This document shows, piece after piece, positions 45,901-55,803 of a DNA stretch of 64,000 nucleotides. The notes beneath the pieces were generated by a model. It was not told the DNA's origin. It saw nothing but the letters and a program-made list of their open reading frames with translations, and made no database searches. This stretch comes from Linanthus parryae. Lineage: Eukaryota > Streptophyta > Magnoliopsida > Ericales > Polemoniaceae. The DNA lies in the NCBI GenBank assembly GCA_023055425.1, contig JALGPY010000009.1, positions 53,382,616 through 53,446,615 on the forward strand, in the 5' to 3' direction. The translations under genes were made by a program, and so were the position numbers. How positions within the stretch are numbered: position 1 is the stretch's first letter; each line of letters begins with the position of its first letter.

Positions 45901-48900
45901 TTGTGTCCCTGGATTCTGAAGTTGATAGAAGTACTGAGTCCAACGTTGGATACCCTGAACCTGTATGTCTTGCCTGTCAAAATTAACACAACATTGTGTC
46001 ATGAGACTGCGAGAATAAGACCATTAACACGGTACATTAACATAACATTGTGACGTGAGACGGGGATGAAAAAATTGACTAGGGATTTGGTTTTACCTTG
46101 ATCAACTGTGAATGTGAAGCCATTGGATCCGCGTCCGTTGATCAGGAGGCCGTCAGGGAAGGGAAGATCGTGGCCACCGTCTAGTGTTGCCTTCAAATCC
46201 TGTGATAGTTCAAAGATGTCATCAAAGAGGTGTGGATATAGAATTCGTAACAACGAGGGCTAAACTATTGAACAACCGAAAGTATCATTTAACAACATAG
46301 ATAAAGGGTAAAAGACACTTTCACGTCCGCAAGTTAGATGCAAAGACAATTTCATCCTTCTAGTTGTGCCAACTATCAGGGCACTCACATTCCCTGATTG
46401 TGATGCCATTAGTCTAGGGGTTGGGCTTGGTCACAGATCATAGTTTCTGGAACAGATTTCTGTTATTAGAGTATGGACTGACACGAATAGGCGTGTAAGT
46501 GTCCTAAAATTTGGCAAACTCATCATTACCCAAATTGGAAGGGGTGAAAGTGTATTCGTGTCGAATTTGAGGGGGTGAAATTGTATTTTACCTCATAAAT
46601 AACCCCTATGAACACATAAACAGAGCTTTTAATGAAAAAACATAAGTAGTGCGGCTACTGTGTAATTTTGGGGGCTAAATTGATTAAATCCAAAATATAT
46701 AGTAAAATAAGGATTTAGAAAAAAAGTTTGAGTGGAGGCTACAATCCACCAGTACATGGATCCGCCCATGGCGACAAAGCTCTACACATGCTCCAAAATG
46801 GCAAATGTTAAGCCCCAAGAGGTTGGCCTAACGGGTGAGCTTAGCCTAATGGGTGAGACTTGAAATTAAAGGATTTGTTTCTCTTTAGGTCAAATGTTCG
46901 AACCCACGACGACCAATAACCCTCGGGGCTATGTGAATTTAGTCGAGGTGCGCGCAATCTGACCAGGACACTACTGTTATCTCAAAACAACAAACAGAAG
47001 CAAATGTTACGAAATTTTCCAACAATACTACAAAAGCTTTCTGCCCTTACCGTGTGGTTTTGCTTGTACCAGTCACCAGCTAGAATGGTGTAATCGTTAG
47101 CCGGTGGATCGAAAGGGACGGGAATGACAGAACGGCTGGAGATTTTGATCCCACCGAAACCTCCTGCAGCCTTGTGGAAGGCTAGAGATGGATAGTAGAA
47201 GAAGCTACCGATCTGGTCCTTAACTTGAAGGACGTATGTGAAGTTCTGCCCAGGAGGGATGGGGCAGTTCGTGCCCCAAACCCCGTCCTGCCAAGAATTC
47301 CTCCTCTGCTGCACCCCATTCCTGCACGACAACATAATAGTGTATGCCTTAAGATCCTTAAATAATTTAATCCTTAAAATTTTTAGGAAAAATATATAGA
47401 ATCAAACCCTTGAATTTTAAAAATGAATCTTAAAGTTAGAGCTTAGACAACATCCGAGAAATTGGTTCTGACATTTTTGTTTGGTCCGAGCATTGGTCGA
47501 GTATCATGTACATCCTGTCAGAGCAATTTATAAATCGACACTTGATCGTATCTAACTTAGTTTAATCATTTCTTCCTCCCAAGATAAACACTAATTAAGT
47601 TCGTGCTAGTTTAAATTTTGCCAATTAGTAGGTGTCAAATCAAAGCGCGAGACATCAAGGCCAAAGATCTGTGTCCAAAACCTATTCGACGCGTATCTGG
47701 TGTGAACGCAGAGACTGTCAAGAGACCTACAGATCACTGACATGAGTTTAGTGTTTTCCAACAAAGACTTCTTCCGAACCCTAACCATATCCCCTGTCCC
47801 AACTTGGTTGTCTTAAAATATTACAGAGTTGCCATATTGCCTCCAAGCATCAACGGGATAGAGATCAGTTACATGAGTCTAGCATTTCCCAACAAAGACT
47901 TCTTCCAAACCCTAATCACATCCCTGTCCCTACGTGGTTGTCTTAAATATTACAGAATTGCCATATTACATCCCAGCAACAACGGGATGCCTACTCTCTC
48001 ATTCCCAGTAAGGTTTTAAAATGGCCGTTACCATTACGTAATAGCCTATATTGAACGAGTGTGATACCTGAATGGAAATCACAGTCGTAATGGCTTTTAC
48101 GTTACACACAAGCTCGGGGCGCCCCGAATACTCACGGGTGTAGAATCCCAGACTTTTTGCTCGTACGCTCCGTTTGGTTGGTGGTAAAACATTTTACTGC
48201 AAAATGTTTTCCCTTGTTTTGGTGTTTGGCGCTGTTTGGTTGGAAGTAAAATGTTTTCCAGTAAAATGTTTTTACCTCAAACGATGTAAAATGATTTACG
48301 TAAGCTGTTTTCCGGAGAGTGAAGGAGCACAACAACTCAAACTAACACCTCCACCACCACCACCACCACTACCACCTTCCTCCACCACGACCCATCCCCG
48401 CCACCCATTACTGCTATTTCCGTCACGGCCCACTATCTTGGTAAGAGTCAACCAAATACGAGAAAATAATTTCAGGAAAGCTTTTTCACACGAATCAAAA
48501 TATTTTCCCTTGTAAAACATTTTACTGCGAACCAAACAAAACTGTAGAGTCAAATCATCTACCAGTTGTGTCAAACCTTGTGGTCCCTAAACCCAGTAGG
48601 CTTCCTATAATTTAGGCTAAGTCGAGTTCTAAATAAACCCCCAAAAAAAAAGGTGAGCAGGGGAGACTAACCAGGAGAGAAGAAAGGGCTCGTCCAAATT
48701 GTTGTAAACACTAACAATCAAGTTGTCGTTCGTTACCGAATCGATTTGCGGCCCCGGAAATTGCCCATTTATCAGTATCCCCTGCAACATTCATAGTTTC
48801 ATACACACAAAATCAAAATTAAAGAACAGAGAGAGAGAGAGAGAGAGAGAGATAGATGAGGAGTACCTGTTGTTTGACACCAAGAGGGTAGATATCACCA

Positions 48901-49001
48901 TAAGTGACATTCCAAGTATAAAATCTATATGGGTCTTCACCATTGATGCAGTTAACCAACACTAGAACACCAACAACAAAAAACAGGGTCTTCATACCCA
49001 T
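42913..49001 (-). CDS. SKU5-similar (SKS) multicopper-oxidase-like protein, 8 exons, 535 aa
   Basis: Exons on the minus strand: 49001-48867, 48781-48672, 47321-47051, 46199-46097, 45973-45628, 44510-44145, 44047-43969, 43110-42913 (1608 bp, phases consistent, all introns GT-AG). The protein has a signal peptide (MGMKTLFFVVGVLVLVNCIN), then three cupredoxin domains: ILINGQFPGPQ and the PSLAFHKAAGGFGGI block; LPFPDGLLINGRG with GKTYRFRVSNVG; and SWHIDGHMFFVVG with NVGMWNIRSENWARQYLGQQ. SKS proteins are secreted, glycosylated (sequons NVT, NFT, NHT, NLT), wall-associated and linked to directional cell expansion or pollen-tube growth. As in the family, copper ligands are mostly missing: WNG stands where oxidases have HWHG, and no HCH motif occurs. 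Oxidase activity is therefore unlikely. It ends CGRAIGH with no GPI signal, unlike SKU5 itself. Length fits the family (about 540 aa). It could equally be named L-ascorbate oxidase homolog. Confidence 0.93.
44664..44790. mobile_element. Partial relative of the 8450-9203 MITE, in SKS intron 5
   Basis: It starts AGGGCTGTAAACAAATGAAC, like the terminus of the MULE-like MITE at 8450, followed by GGCTCG/CGAGCC motifs (GCTCGGGCTCGTTTTAAATG). No opposite terminus was found. Confidence 0.45.
44931..45490. mobile_element. Foldback MITE with long inverted arms in SKS intron 5
   Basis: The left arm (about 44931-45060) pairs with the right arm (about 45369-45490). The best part is ATTTTAGCGGATAGTTATCC followed by CGCTCTCTA on the left, with its reverse complement at 45374-45405. 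The GTCTCCAATGGGCTCTCTA block has one mismatch to its partner. The centre (45061-45368) is AT-rich. On the right edge GAGACAATATTTTTCCCATC occurs twice (45433 and 45485). Clear flanking duplications were not found. The transcript of this intron could form a long hairpin. Confidence 0.7.
46306..46594. mobile_element. Small MITE in SKS intron 3
   Basis: Ends GGGTAAAAGACACTTTCAC and the reverse complement of GAGGTAAAATACAATTTCAC form an imperfect inverted repeat. ATAAA flanks it on both sides (46301-46305, 46595-46599). Similar AGGGGTGAAAGTGTC/TGGTACAGAG words occur at 4480-4560 and 13190-13260, suggesting a dispersed family. Confidence 0.5.
47732..47989. repeat. 129-bp tandem duplication in SKS intron 2
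   Basis: Units 47732-47860 and 47861-47989 share the order ACATGAGT, TTCCAACAAAGACTTCTTCC, GTGGTTGTCTTAAA or TTGGTTGTCTTAAA, GCCATATT and CAACGGGAT. Several substitutions separate them, so the duplication is not very recent. Confidence 0.8.
48171..48539. mobile_element. Candidate MITE in SKS intron 2 (GTTTGGTT ends)
   Basis: Left CGTTTGGTTGGTGGTAAAAC and right GTAAAACATTTTACTGCGAACCAAAC are imperfect inverted repeats. The left arm is followed by a second direct copy (GCTGTTTGGTTGGAAGTAAA, about 48230). No matching flanks could be found, so the class is uncertain (hAT-like ends). Confidence 0.5.
48829..48853. repeat. (GA)n microsatellite in SKS intron 1
   Basis: About 12 GA units lie in the 85-bp first intron, close to the donor. 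Another GA/CT-rich stretch sits in the 5' leader around 49007-49025. Confidence 0.85.
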
Positions 49002-49491
49002 CTTTGATCTCTCTCTCTCACTCTGTGTGTGTATGTTTAGAAGAAGATTAGAGATCTGAGAAGAAGAGAGCAAGGAAGAAACAGAGGCGGGGCTAATTGA
49101 TTGATTGCTCTCTGTTACTTACTTTTTTCTAAGTAATTGATTTTGTCTGTCTAGGTGGAAAGAGAGATTTGTTTGTCGGTCGGTGATGAAGTTAACCCGA
49201 CGAAGAAACGAAAAAGGGAAAAGATAGTCTCTCTCTATATGTATCTCTCTTTCTGCTGCCGGAAATTTTTAAGATCTCATGGGAGGGAGGGGGCTTTATG
49301 GAGGAGGTGGAGGCTGAGAGAAAGAGAGAGGGAAACTCTCTGAGCTGTATGCTGTAGAAGTGTTGTTCCTTTCGATTTAACGCGGCCTCTCGAACACTGT
49401 GTGTGTTATAAGAGCCTGTTTCGTACGTACCACCTTAAAATTTCAGTAAAAATAATATAAGGTAAATGCTGAAATTATAATCTAAAATCTA
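49002..49491. other. 5' leader and promoter region of the SKS gene
   Basis: The minus strand immediately upstream of the ATG is GA-rich, as in many plant leaders. No strong TATA box stands out; ACATATAGAG (minus, about 49233-49242) is a possibility. Nothing else was seen before the Stowaway-like MITE. Confidence 0.4.
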
Positions 49492-49757
49492 CCACTCCGT
49501 CCCAGACTCCCAGCTCTTTCTTCCCATCTGACTTTTTTGACTCGTATCTGGGTCACTTTGACCGGATGATTTGGATAATAAAATAATACGATTTTTTGAT
49601 AATTTTTTCACCATATTATAGAGTAACTTTTGCTCTACAACACCATGAAAAAATTATCAAAAAATTACATCCGTTTGCTATTCAAATCACCGGGTCAAAG
49701 TGACCCAGTGAATAGTGACAAAAATTAAATTGGGAAGAAAGAGCTGGGACAGAGTGG
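49492..49757. mobile_element. Stowaway-like MITE, copy 2
   Basis: 266 bp, ends CCACTCCGTCCCAG and CTGGGACAGAGTGG, TA at 49490-49491 and 49758-49759. The interior closely follows copy 1 (CACCATGAAAAAATTATCAA, then CACCGGGTCAAAGTGACCCA). It lies about 490 bp upstream of the SKS start codon, so it may be part of the gene's upstream region. Confidence 0.85.
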
Positions 49758-49759
49758 TA

Positions 49760-50342
49760 TTTGGCATGTGCTGAAAATCTGAGATCAAAATTTAATTGCG
49801 TTTCACAACACTTTAATTTTCACTACCAAATTTACAATAAATGTCTTTATTTAAACTTGTCATACATCTAAGATGTTATGCGTTTGCACAATTAACAATT
49901 TATGCATAACCTAGATGATAGAGTATGGTATATCATATGTTATACCTAAAAAATACCAAAAATTAGAGATTATATAATTTGCAAATTATTGGACAACTTA
50001 AATTAAAATCTAACTCAATAAATCTACGAAACAAACGAGATTAAATTTTTTGGCAGATTTTAATCTCAAATAAGATTTTAATCTTGGACCAAACATGCAC
50101 TAAGTAGGACTACCTGTTTCGTAACCGGATATTTTATTACTAAAAAAACGATCTATTTAAAAACACTGCTTTTAATCGAAATACTTTTAGAATGTTGATT
50201 TTTTGAGGAAATTACTGGTTTTAAATGGTAGTATTCCAGTTGATTTGTAGAACGTCTAATCCGGTTTTAACCGGCAGCAAACAGAAAGTGCTTGTTAACC
50301 GAACCCTCTACAGATGGAAGTCATAGAGCATGTCTAATAATT
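49760..50342. other. Intergenic, nothing recognised
   Basis: About 580 bp of AT-rich DNA has no domain, repeat pair or RNA gene that I could support. Confidence 0.5.
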
Positions 50343-50775
50343 GGGCTGTTTAGTTTTAAGGATTTTATGGTTATGGTCAACCTTAACCATTCTGTTTGGA
50401 TTATATGGTTATGGTTTGAAGTTTTCCGGTGGCCACATTTTAAATAGCCGGTCGGCTTTGAGAAGATTTTTCTCTCATGCAAAAATCATCACCAGGGCAC
50501 CGGTAATAGCAACGGCGCCCCCGACTATTTTTTGCTATTTTTTGTTTTTGGTTTACTATTTGGCATGAAATGTTAATTTTTTTACTTTTGATGTACTTAT
50601 CAACTATCCCACCCAACGAAAATTGTGGAGTTGACTTATTTTTCACAAGGATTGTTTTTGAGCTCCGTCATTATCGGGGCGAAACAAGTTAATTCAAAGG
50701 TCAAACTAGGGTTTTTCTGCGTTCACATCCGGCGTCTCTCAGGAAGATCGAGGTTGTTGCTGCACCTTGAGTGTT

Positions 50776-52117
50776 ATGGCGACAGAAACAAGAGCAGCAG
50801 CTCCACTGCTTAGGCGAGAAGAGGAAGCAATAGAAGACTTCAACGATGATCATGTCAGAAACGCAATAGGGAAGCTTGGCCCCTGCCTGGTTGGTGCGTT
50901 CCTTCACCCAATCAACTTCAATGTATGGGCTATGAAGGAACTCTTCAAGAAACTATTGAAGGGGGGCAAGGAGATATCAATCGGCGAGGTAAACAACAAC
51001 CGCTTCATTATTGAGTTTCCTTCGAAGGAGGCGATGGAAGGAGTTCTCACAGGAGGTCCTTGGAGTTTCGATGGAAATATATTGCTGCTGAAAACCTGGG
51101 AGGCCAAAGCAAACGTCGATAAGATTGCATTCGAGGACATAATAAAAATCTACCAGTTTATCTCCGTACGGAAGAAGACATTCGCAAAGCTGCAAAACGA
51201 GTAGGGCATGTGATTGAGGTGGATCCGACGGTTCGCTCGAGTGAAGGGGGAGACTACGTCAGAGCTAGGGTGGTGATGAAGACTAAAAACTCTTTGTTAC
51301 GTGGCGGCTACTTCAGAGTGCTTGATGAAAATGTGTGGTTTGATTATCGCTACGAGAGAATTCTTTCGGTGTGTGAATGGTGTGGTTGTATTACCCACCA
51401 TGGTGAGGGTTGCAACAACGTCTCGGAAGAATTTAAAACAAAGTTCTTGTCGGGTTATGGATCTTGACTTACTTTCCGGCCACCTCCCCGGAGACGTACT
51501 GGGGCTGGAACATCGACTAACAATGTTGAGAATTCACCAGCCAATGAACACACAATGCCGACTAATACATCTAAGGAACAGGAGAAGGAAGCTGGGGATA
51601 AATTGAACAGTGGTAGTTTGAAATCTGGGTCAGATGGGTCCAAGCTAAATGACGAAGATGGAAGTAGTTAACACGATGGTGAAAACAGTGCTTGTGGAGA
51701 GGAAGATATGGAGTTGGAGGCTGATACAGGGGGAATACGATGGCAATTTTTGACAATCCATTAGGAGGTGTGGAATATACCACTGACCTTATGGTGTCGG
51801 GTTTGACTTCCCAAACTGGTTCTCTGAAAATTCAAGACCGTGGCAAAGCAGTGGAGTATTCGCAGAACACTCAAGTCAGTAGCTCAAATAGGAAGGTCAG
51901 TGATACCTCTTTGAGCCCGAACCCGAAACTGAAAATTGGCGACGGTGTAAACATCTCTGGTCGTGGTACAGAGGGTCGAGGAAGGGATAGAGGAGGTGGC
52001 AGAGAAAGTGATAATCTCTCGGTTATGGACAACGTTGATGAAGAAACACAGGATTTCGGTGCCTCAAAGATCTCTAATGCAACAATGGCGGAGGGTGCGG
52101 CGCACCCCCGCCAAGCA
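50776..52117 (+). pseudogene. LINE ORF1 (gag-like, DUF4283 and zinc knuckle), frameshifted
   Basis: ATG at 50776 (MATETRAAAPLLRREEEA). Residues 15-125 follow the DUF4283 pattern of plant L1 ORF1 (GPCLVGAFLHPINFNVWAMK, then RFIIEFPSKEAMEGVLTGGP and WSFDGNILLLKTW). A frameshift near 51150-51170 moves the frame, after which DIRKAAKRVGHVIEVDPTV continues in the next frame to a knuckle CEWCGCITHHGEGC (about 51370-51411). Another break at 51465 and a further shift precede the low-complexity tail (51740-52117). The protein would bind LINE RNA. Confidence 0.75.
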
Positions 52118-52119
52118 TA

Positions 52120-55100
52120 ATGTGTCTCTTAAGTTGGAATGTGCGGGGTCTCGGGAACCCGAGCACGTTCCTATCGCTACGTGACCTCGCGAAGCGTTTT
52201 AATTCCGACTTGATTTTTTTGATAGAAATAAAATCAACCGTTATTGATATGGAGAAGATTCATTGTAAACTTGGATTTGATAGTTGTTTGGCAGTACCTA
52301 GTAGCGGAAGAAGTGGGGGTTTAGCTCTGTTATGGAGAGACAATTGTCAGCTCAACATTAACAGATATAATCATCGCTACATCGACGCTACTATTGTTGA
52401 GAATGATACTTTTTCTTGGATATTCACAGGATTCTATGGAGACCCTAACAGAGAAGACATACAACACTCTTGGGAGTTGCTGAGACGTCTTGCCCCAAAG
52501 TCAGATTTTCTGTGGTGTGTTGCAGGTGATTTCAACGCGGTGACAACCATTGCGGAAAAATAATGAGGATTGGGTGTAAGTTTCAGTCAATTATCAATTA
52601 TGATCTGTTCTTAGCGATTTGGATCTTCTTGATCTTGGTTTTTCAGGGAGCCCTTTTACTTGGAATAATAAACAAGCAGATGCTGATAACATTAGAGAAA
52701 GGCTTGACATAGTGGTAGCGAATCCTCTTTGGATGGATAGATTCCAAGGGGCTAGAGTTACTCATTTAGTTGGCCCTAACTCTGACCACTCTCCTATTTT
52801 ATTTGATTGGTTCTTGAAGGCCAGTAATGGGAAAAAGAGGTTTAAGTACGAGAATATGTGTTCTACACACGAGTCGTTTGAAGATGTAGTGAAAGACAGT
52901 TGGCTGCATGGAGAAGGCAGACCCACGGCCCAAATTCTCAGGGAGACATCAGAACAATGCTCGGCTTGGAACAAAGAGGTCTGTGGCAGTGTTAGAATGA
53001 ATTCATTGCTAATCAGACAGAGATTAGAAGGCCTACAGACCCGTCCCCAAACCAGGGAGGTCTTAGGCAAAACCGAGAAGTTGAATATGGAGCTTAATGA
53101 ACTTCTCAAAAGGGAGGAAGTTTTGTGGGCACAAAGGTCTAGAGTTGATTGGTTAAAGCACGGTGATCAGAACACGAGTTTTTTTCATCAGAAAGCAACT
53201 ATCCGTAGAGCTCGGAACAACTTTCAGGGAATTGAAGATGCTAATGGTGAGTGGATTACCGATGGGTATTAGATTACGAAGGTACTAGAACTTCATTTTT
53301 CTTCCATCTTCACATCACAGTTCCTAGTCAAGAAAGTATTGATAGTATTTTGACTTCTATGAATACTAAGATCAATGATGATGATAAAGACATGATGGAT
53401 AGTGATTACTCTGCTCAGGAGATTAAAGATGCTCTGTTCCAAATGGCCCTTGACAAGGCCCCAGGAGGGGATGGAGATGAAGTCACGAAATACGCCTTTA
53501 TACGGAATGGTGCTTCAGTTGGCCATGTGGTTCCAGAGATAGGTCTTCGTCAGGGCTGTTCGATCTCCCCTTATTTGTTCTTAATTTGCAGTGAGTTCCT
53601 CTCACGAGCTGTTTCATTGGCTGTTTCGGAGGGTAGGATGAAAGGAGTTACGGCGTCAAAGGGAGGACCAGTGGTCTCCCACTTGTTTTTTGCCGACGAT
53701 TCTTTTATTTTTTACAGGAGCAAATTTGGAGAATTTAAATCAGCTATTGCAAATTCTATCGGATTACGGCAAAGCTGGTGGTCAAGAAGTTAATCTAGAC
53801 AAATCATACCTCATCTTCTCTTCGGGCGTCCCGATGGATATGCAGACAACTCTATTAGCAGCGATTGGTGTACAAGAGGTTGAAAAATATGATAAGTATT
53901 TGGGCCTTCCCACACAATGGGAATAAACAAATCTATCACTTTTAATGGCCTTATTGATAAACTATGCAGCAAACTCAAAGGGTGGACGGAAAAGTCTCTC
54001 TATATTGCAGGAAAGGATGTGTTGGTCAAAGCTGTTGCCCAGGCTATACCAACTTACGCGATGAGTTGATTTATTCTACCGGACGACATTTGTGATAAGA
54101 TTGAAGCTCTAATTCGTCAGTTTTGGTGGGCACAACGGGAAAAGGGGAGAGGAATTAGTTGGTTTGCTTGGCATAAAGTTCAGGGTTCAAGAAGACAAGG
54201 TGTGCTAGGATTTCGAAAGATGAAGGAATTTAACCAAGCTTTGTTGGCCAAACAAGGGTGGAGGATTTTACAAAATCCAAACTCCCTTCTTAGTAGAGTT
54301 CTTAAAGCGAAATATTTCGCGAATACTCACTTTTGGTCCGCTGAATTGGGTAATGCCCTGTCCTTTGCATGGAGAAGTATTCTTTATGGTCGTAAGCTAC
54401 TAGAGAAAGGAATTAGATGGAAGATTAGAGATGGTCGTTCGGCTTCATTGGTTGAACCGTGGATACCAAGCCATACAGATTTTAAGGTGATTACTCCCCT
54501 TTTGGCTAATGCAAGCCCCTTGGTTGGAAATTTTATTAACAGCGACCGTTCTTGGAACATTGATTATCTGAAAAATTATTTATGGGAGGTGGACGTGTAC
54601 GCTATAACCAACATCCCTATTCCGGCTTCTCCCAGCCCGAATAGGATCATCTGGCACTTTGAAGAAAAAGGAATTTTTACGGCCAAATCCGGCGACGAAA
54701 TCGCTTGCAGGGACAGTTACATAAACGAGTCTCAATCTTCGAACGAGTACTGGGCAGGTTTCTTTGAGATATTATGGAAAATCAGACGACCCAAAAAAAA
54801 TCTCCATTTTGTTTGGCGCTGCTTTCATGAGGTACTTCCCACAAGGTCAAATCTGATGCGAAGAGGTGTTGCAGTGGATAACAAATGTGTGTTATGCGGA
54901 GCTCAAGGAGAAACGGAAGCCCATCTCTTCACTTGCTGCCCGAAATTCAGGAAGGTCTGGAATGGTCTGGGTCTTCACAAAAAATTGCTGAAGATTGAAT
55001 TGGGGTTCAAGTTCTGGTTAGCTAACATTATCTCTCAATCAAACACTCAAGATAGAGGTCGAATATGTTGCATACTATGGGAGTTATGGGGCCTCCGAAA

Positions 55101-55708
55101 TGCAGTTTGTTTTTGATGGCTTCGTCAAAACAGAGCGAAAATTAGTTGATGCAGTGGAAGCGAGGTTACGGTAGATGCAAGATATCCGAATTTCAAACCC
55201 AGGAGAAGCTACTGGCAATGCTCAACAATGGGTTAGTCCAACTAATGATTTTGTCAAAATTAATTTTGATGGTGGCTATGACTATGTGTCCAAGATAAGT
55301 AGCGCTGGGGTTATCATCCGAGGGCCAGGTGGAGAATTCAAAGCAGCTTCGAACAATACTGGAATTGGTAGAGGAGGACCGCGTGAGGCTGAAGCAGCTG
55401 CACTTCTATCTGTACTTCACCTAGCTAGCGATCTCTCTTTCATCCACGTAGTGATAGAGGGTGACACCAAGTGTGTTCTTGATGATTTGCAAAATCTGAT
55501 TGCTGGGCGAGATCTCTCGGACCTCTCGAATTCAGCTGAGTTGTTATACACGAGTAAAGAGAAGATAATGGAGTTCGAAGAAGTACATTTCTCATGGGTG
55601 TCTAGAAACATAAACGTTGCAGCTCACCAACTTGCGAGAAGGGCGATACAGTACTCAAGTTTTGAACGATGGTTGGATAGGTACCTCAGTGGCTTCATAG
55701 CTATTTAA
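52120..55708 (+). pseudogene. LINE ORF2 (endonuclease, RT, zf-RVT, RNase H), multiply broken
   Basis: ORF2 starts MCLLSWNVRGLGNP at 52120, the usual plant L1 start. The APE-like endonuclease shows TGFYGDP, WCVAGDFNAV and, after a frame break at 52563-52620, GPNSDHSPILFDW. RT begins with LDKAPGGDG (about 53450) but jumps straight to VTKYAFIRNGAS and GLRQGCSISPYLF. The intervening palm segment is absent, while the catalytic FADD (about 53690) remains. Breaks follow at about 53780-53800, 53926, 54068 and 55116. zf-RVT has CVLCGAQGETEAHLFTCC. RNase H (55175-55705) keeps INFDGG, EAEAAALL, IEGD and WVSRNINVAAHQLAR. The ORF stops 50 bp before the poly(A). Confidence 0.85.
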
Positions 55709-55757
55709 ACGATGATGTAAATGTTACTATGATTTGATTTATGAAATTCATTTTCCT

Positions 55758-55791
<34 letters not shown>

Positions 55792-55803
55792 ATCCCACCC
55801 AAC

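Larger units (their letters stand above)
50618..55787 (+). mobile_element. LINE of the plant L1 clade with poly(A) tail and 16-bp target duplication
   Basis: AACTATCCCACCCAAC occurs at 50602-50617 and at 55788-55803, directly after a run of about 30 A. Between them lie ORF1 with a DUF4283-type N-terminus and a CCHC-like knuckle, then ORF2 with endonuclease, RT, zf-RVT and RNase H domains in that order. The 5' end appears essentially complete (about 155 bp leader). Several stops and frameshifts and a missing piece of RT make it inactive. The RNase H domain at the end is usual for plant L1 elements. Confidence 0.9.

Noticed and set aside
48174..48574. Frames on both strands with Pro or Gly runs in SKS intron 2
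   Set aside because: They are caused by a CCACCA/TGGTGG-rich stretch inside a candidate MITE within an intron.
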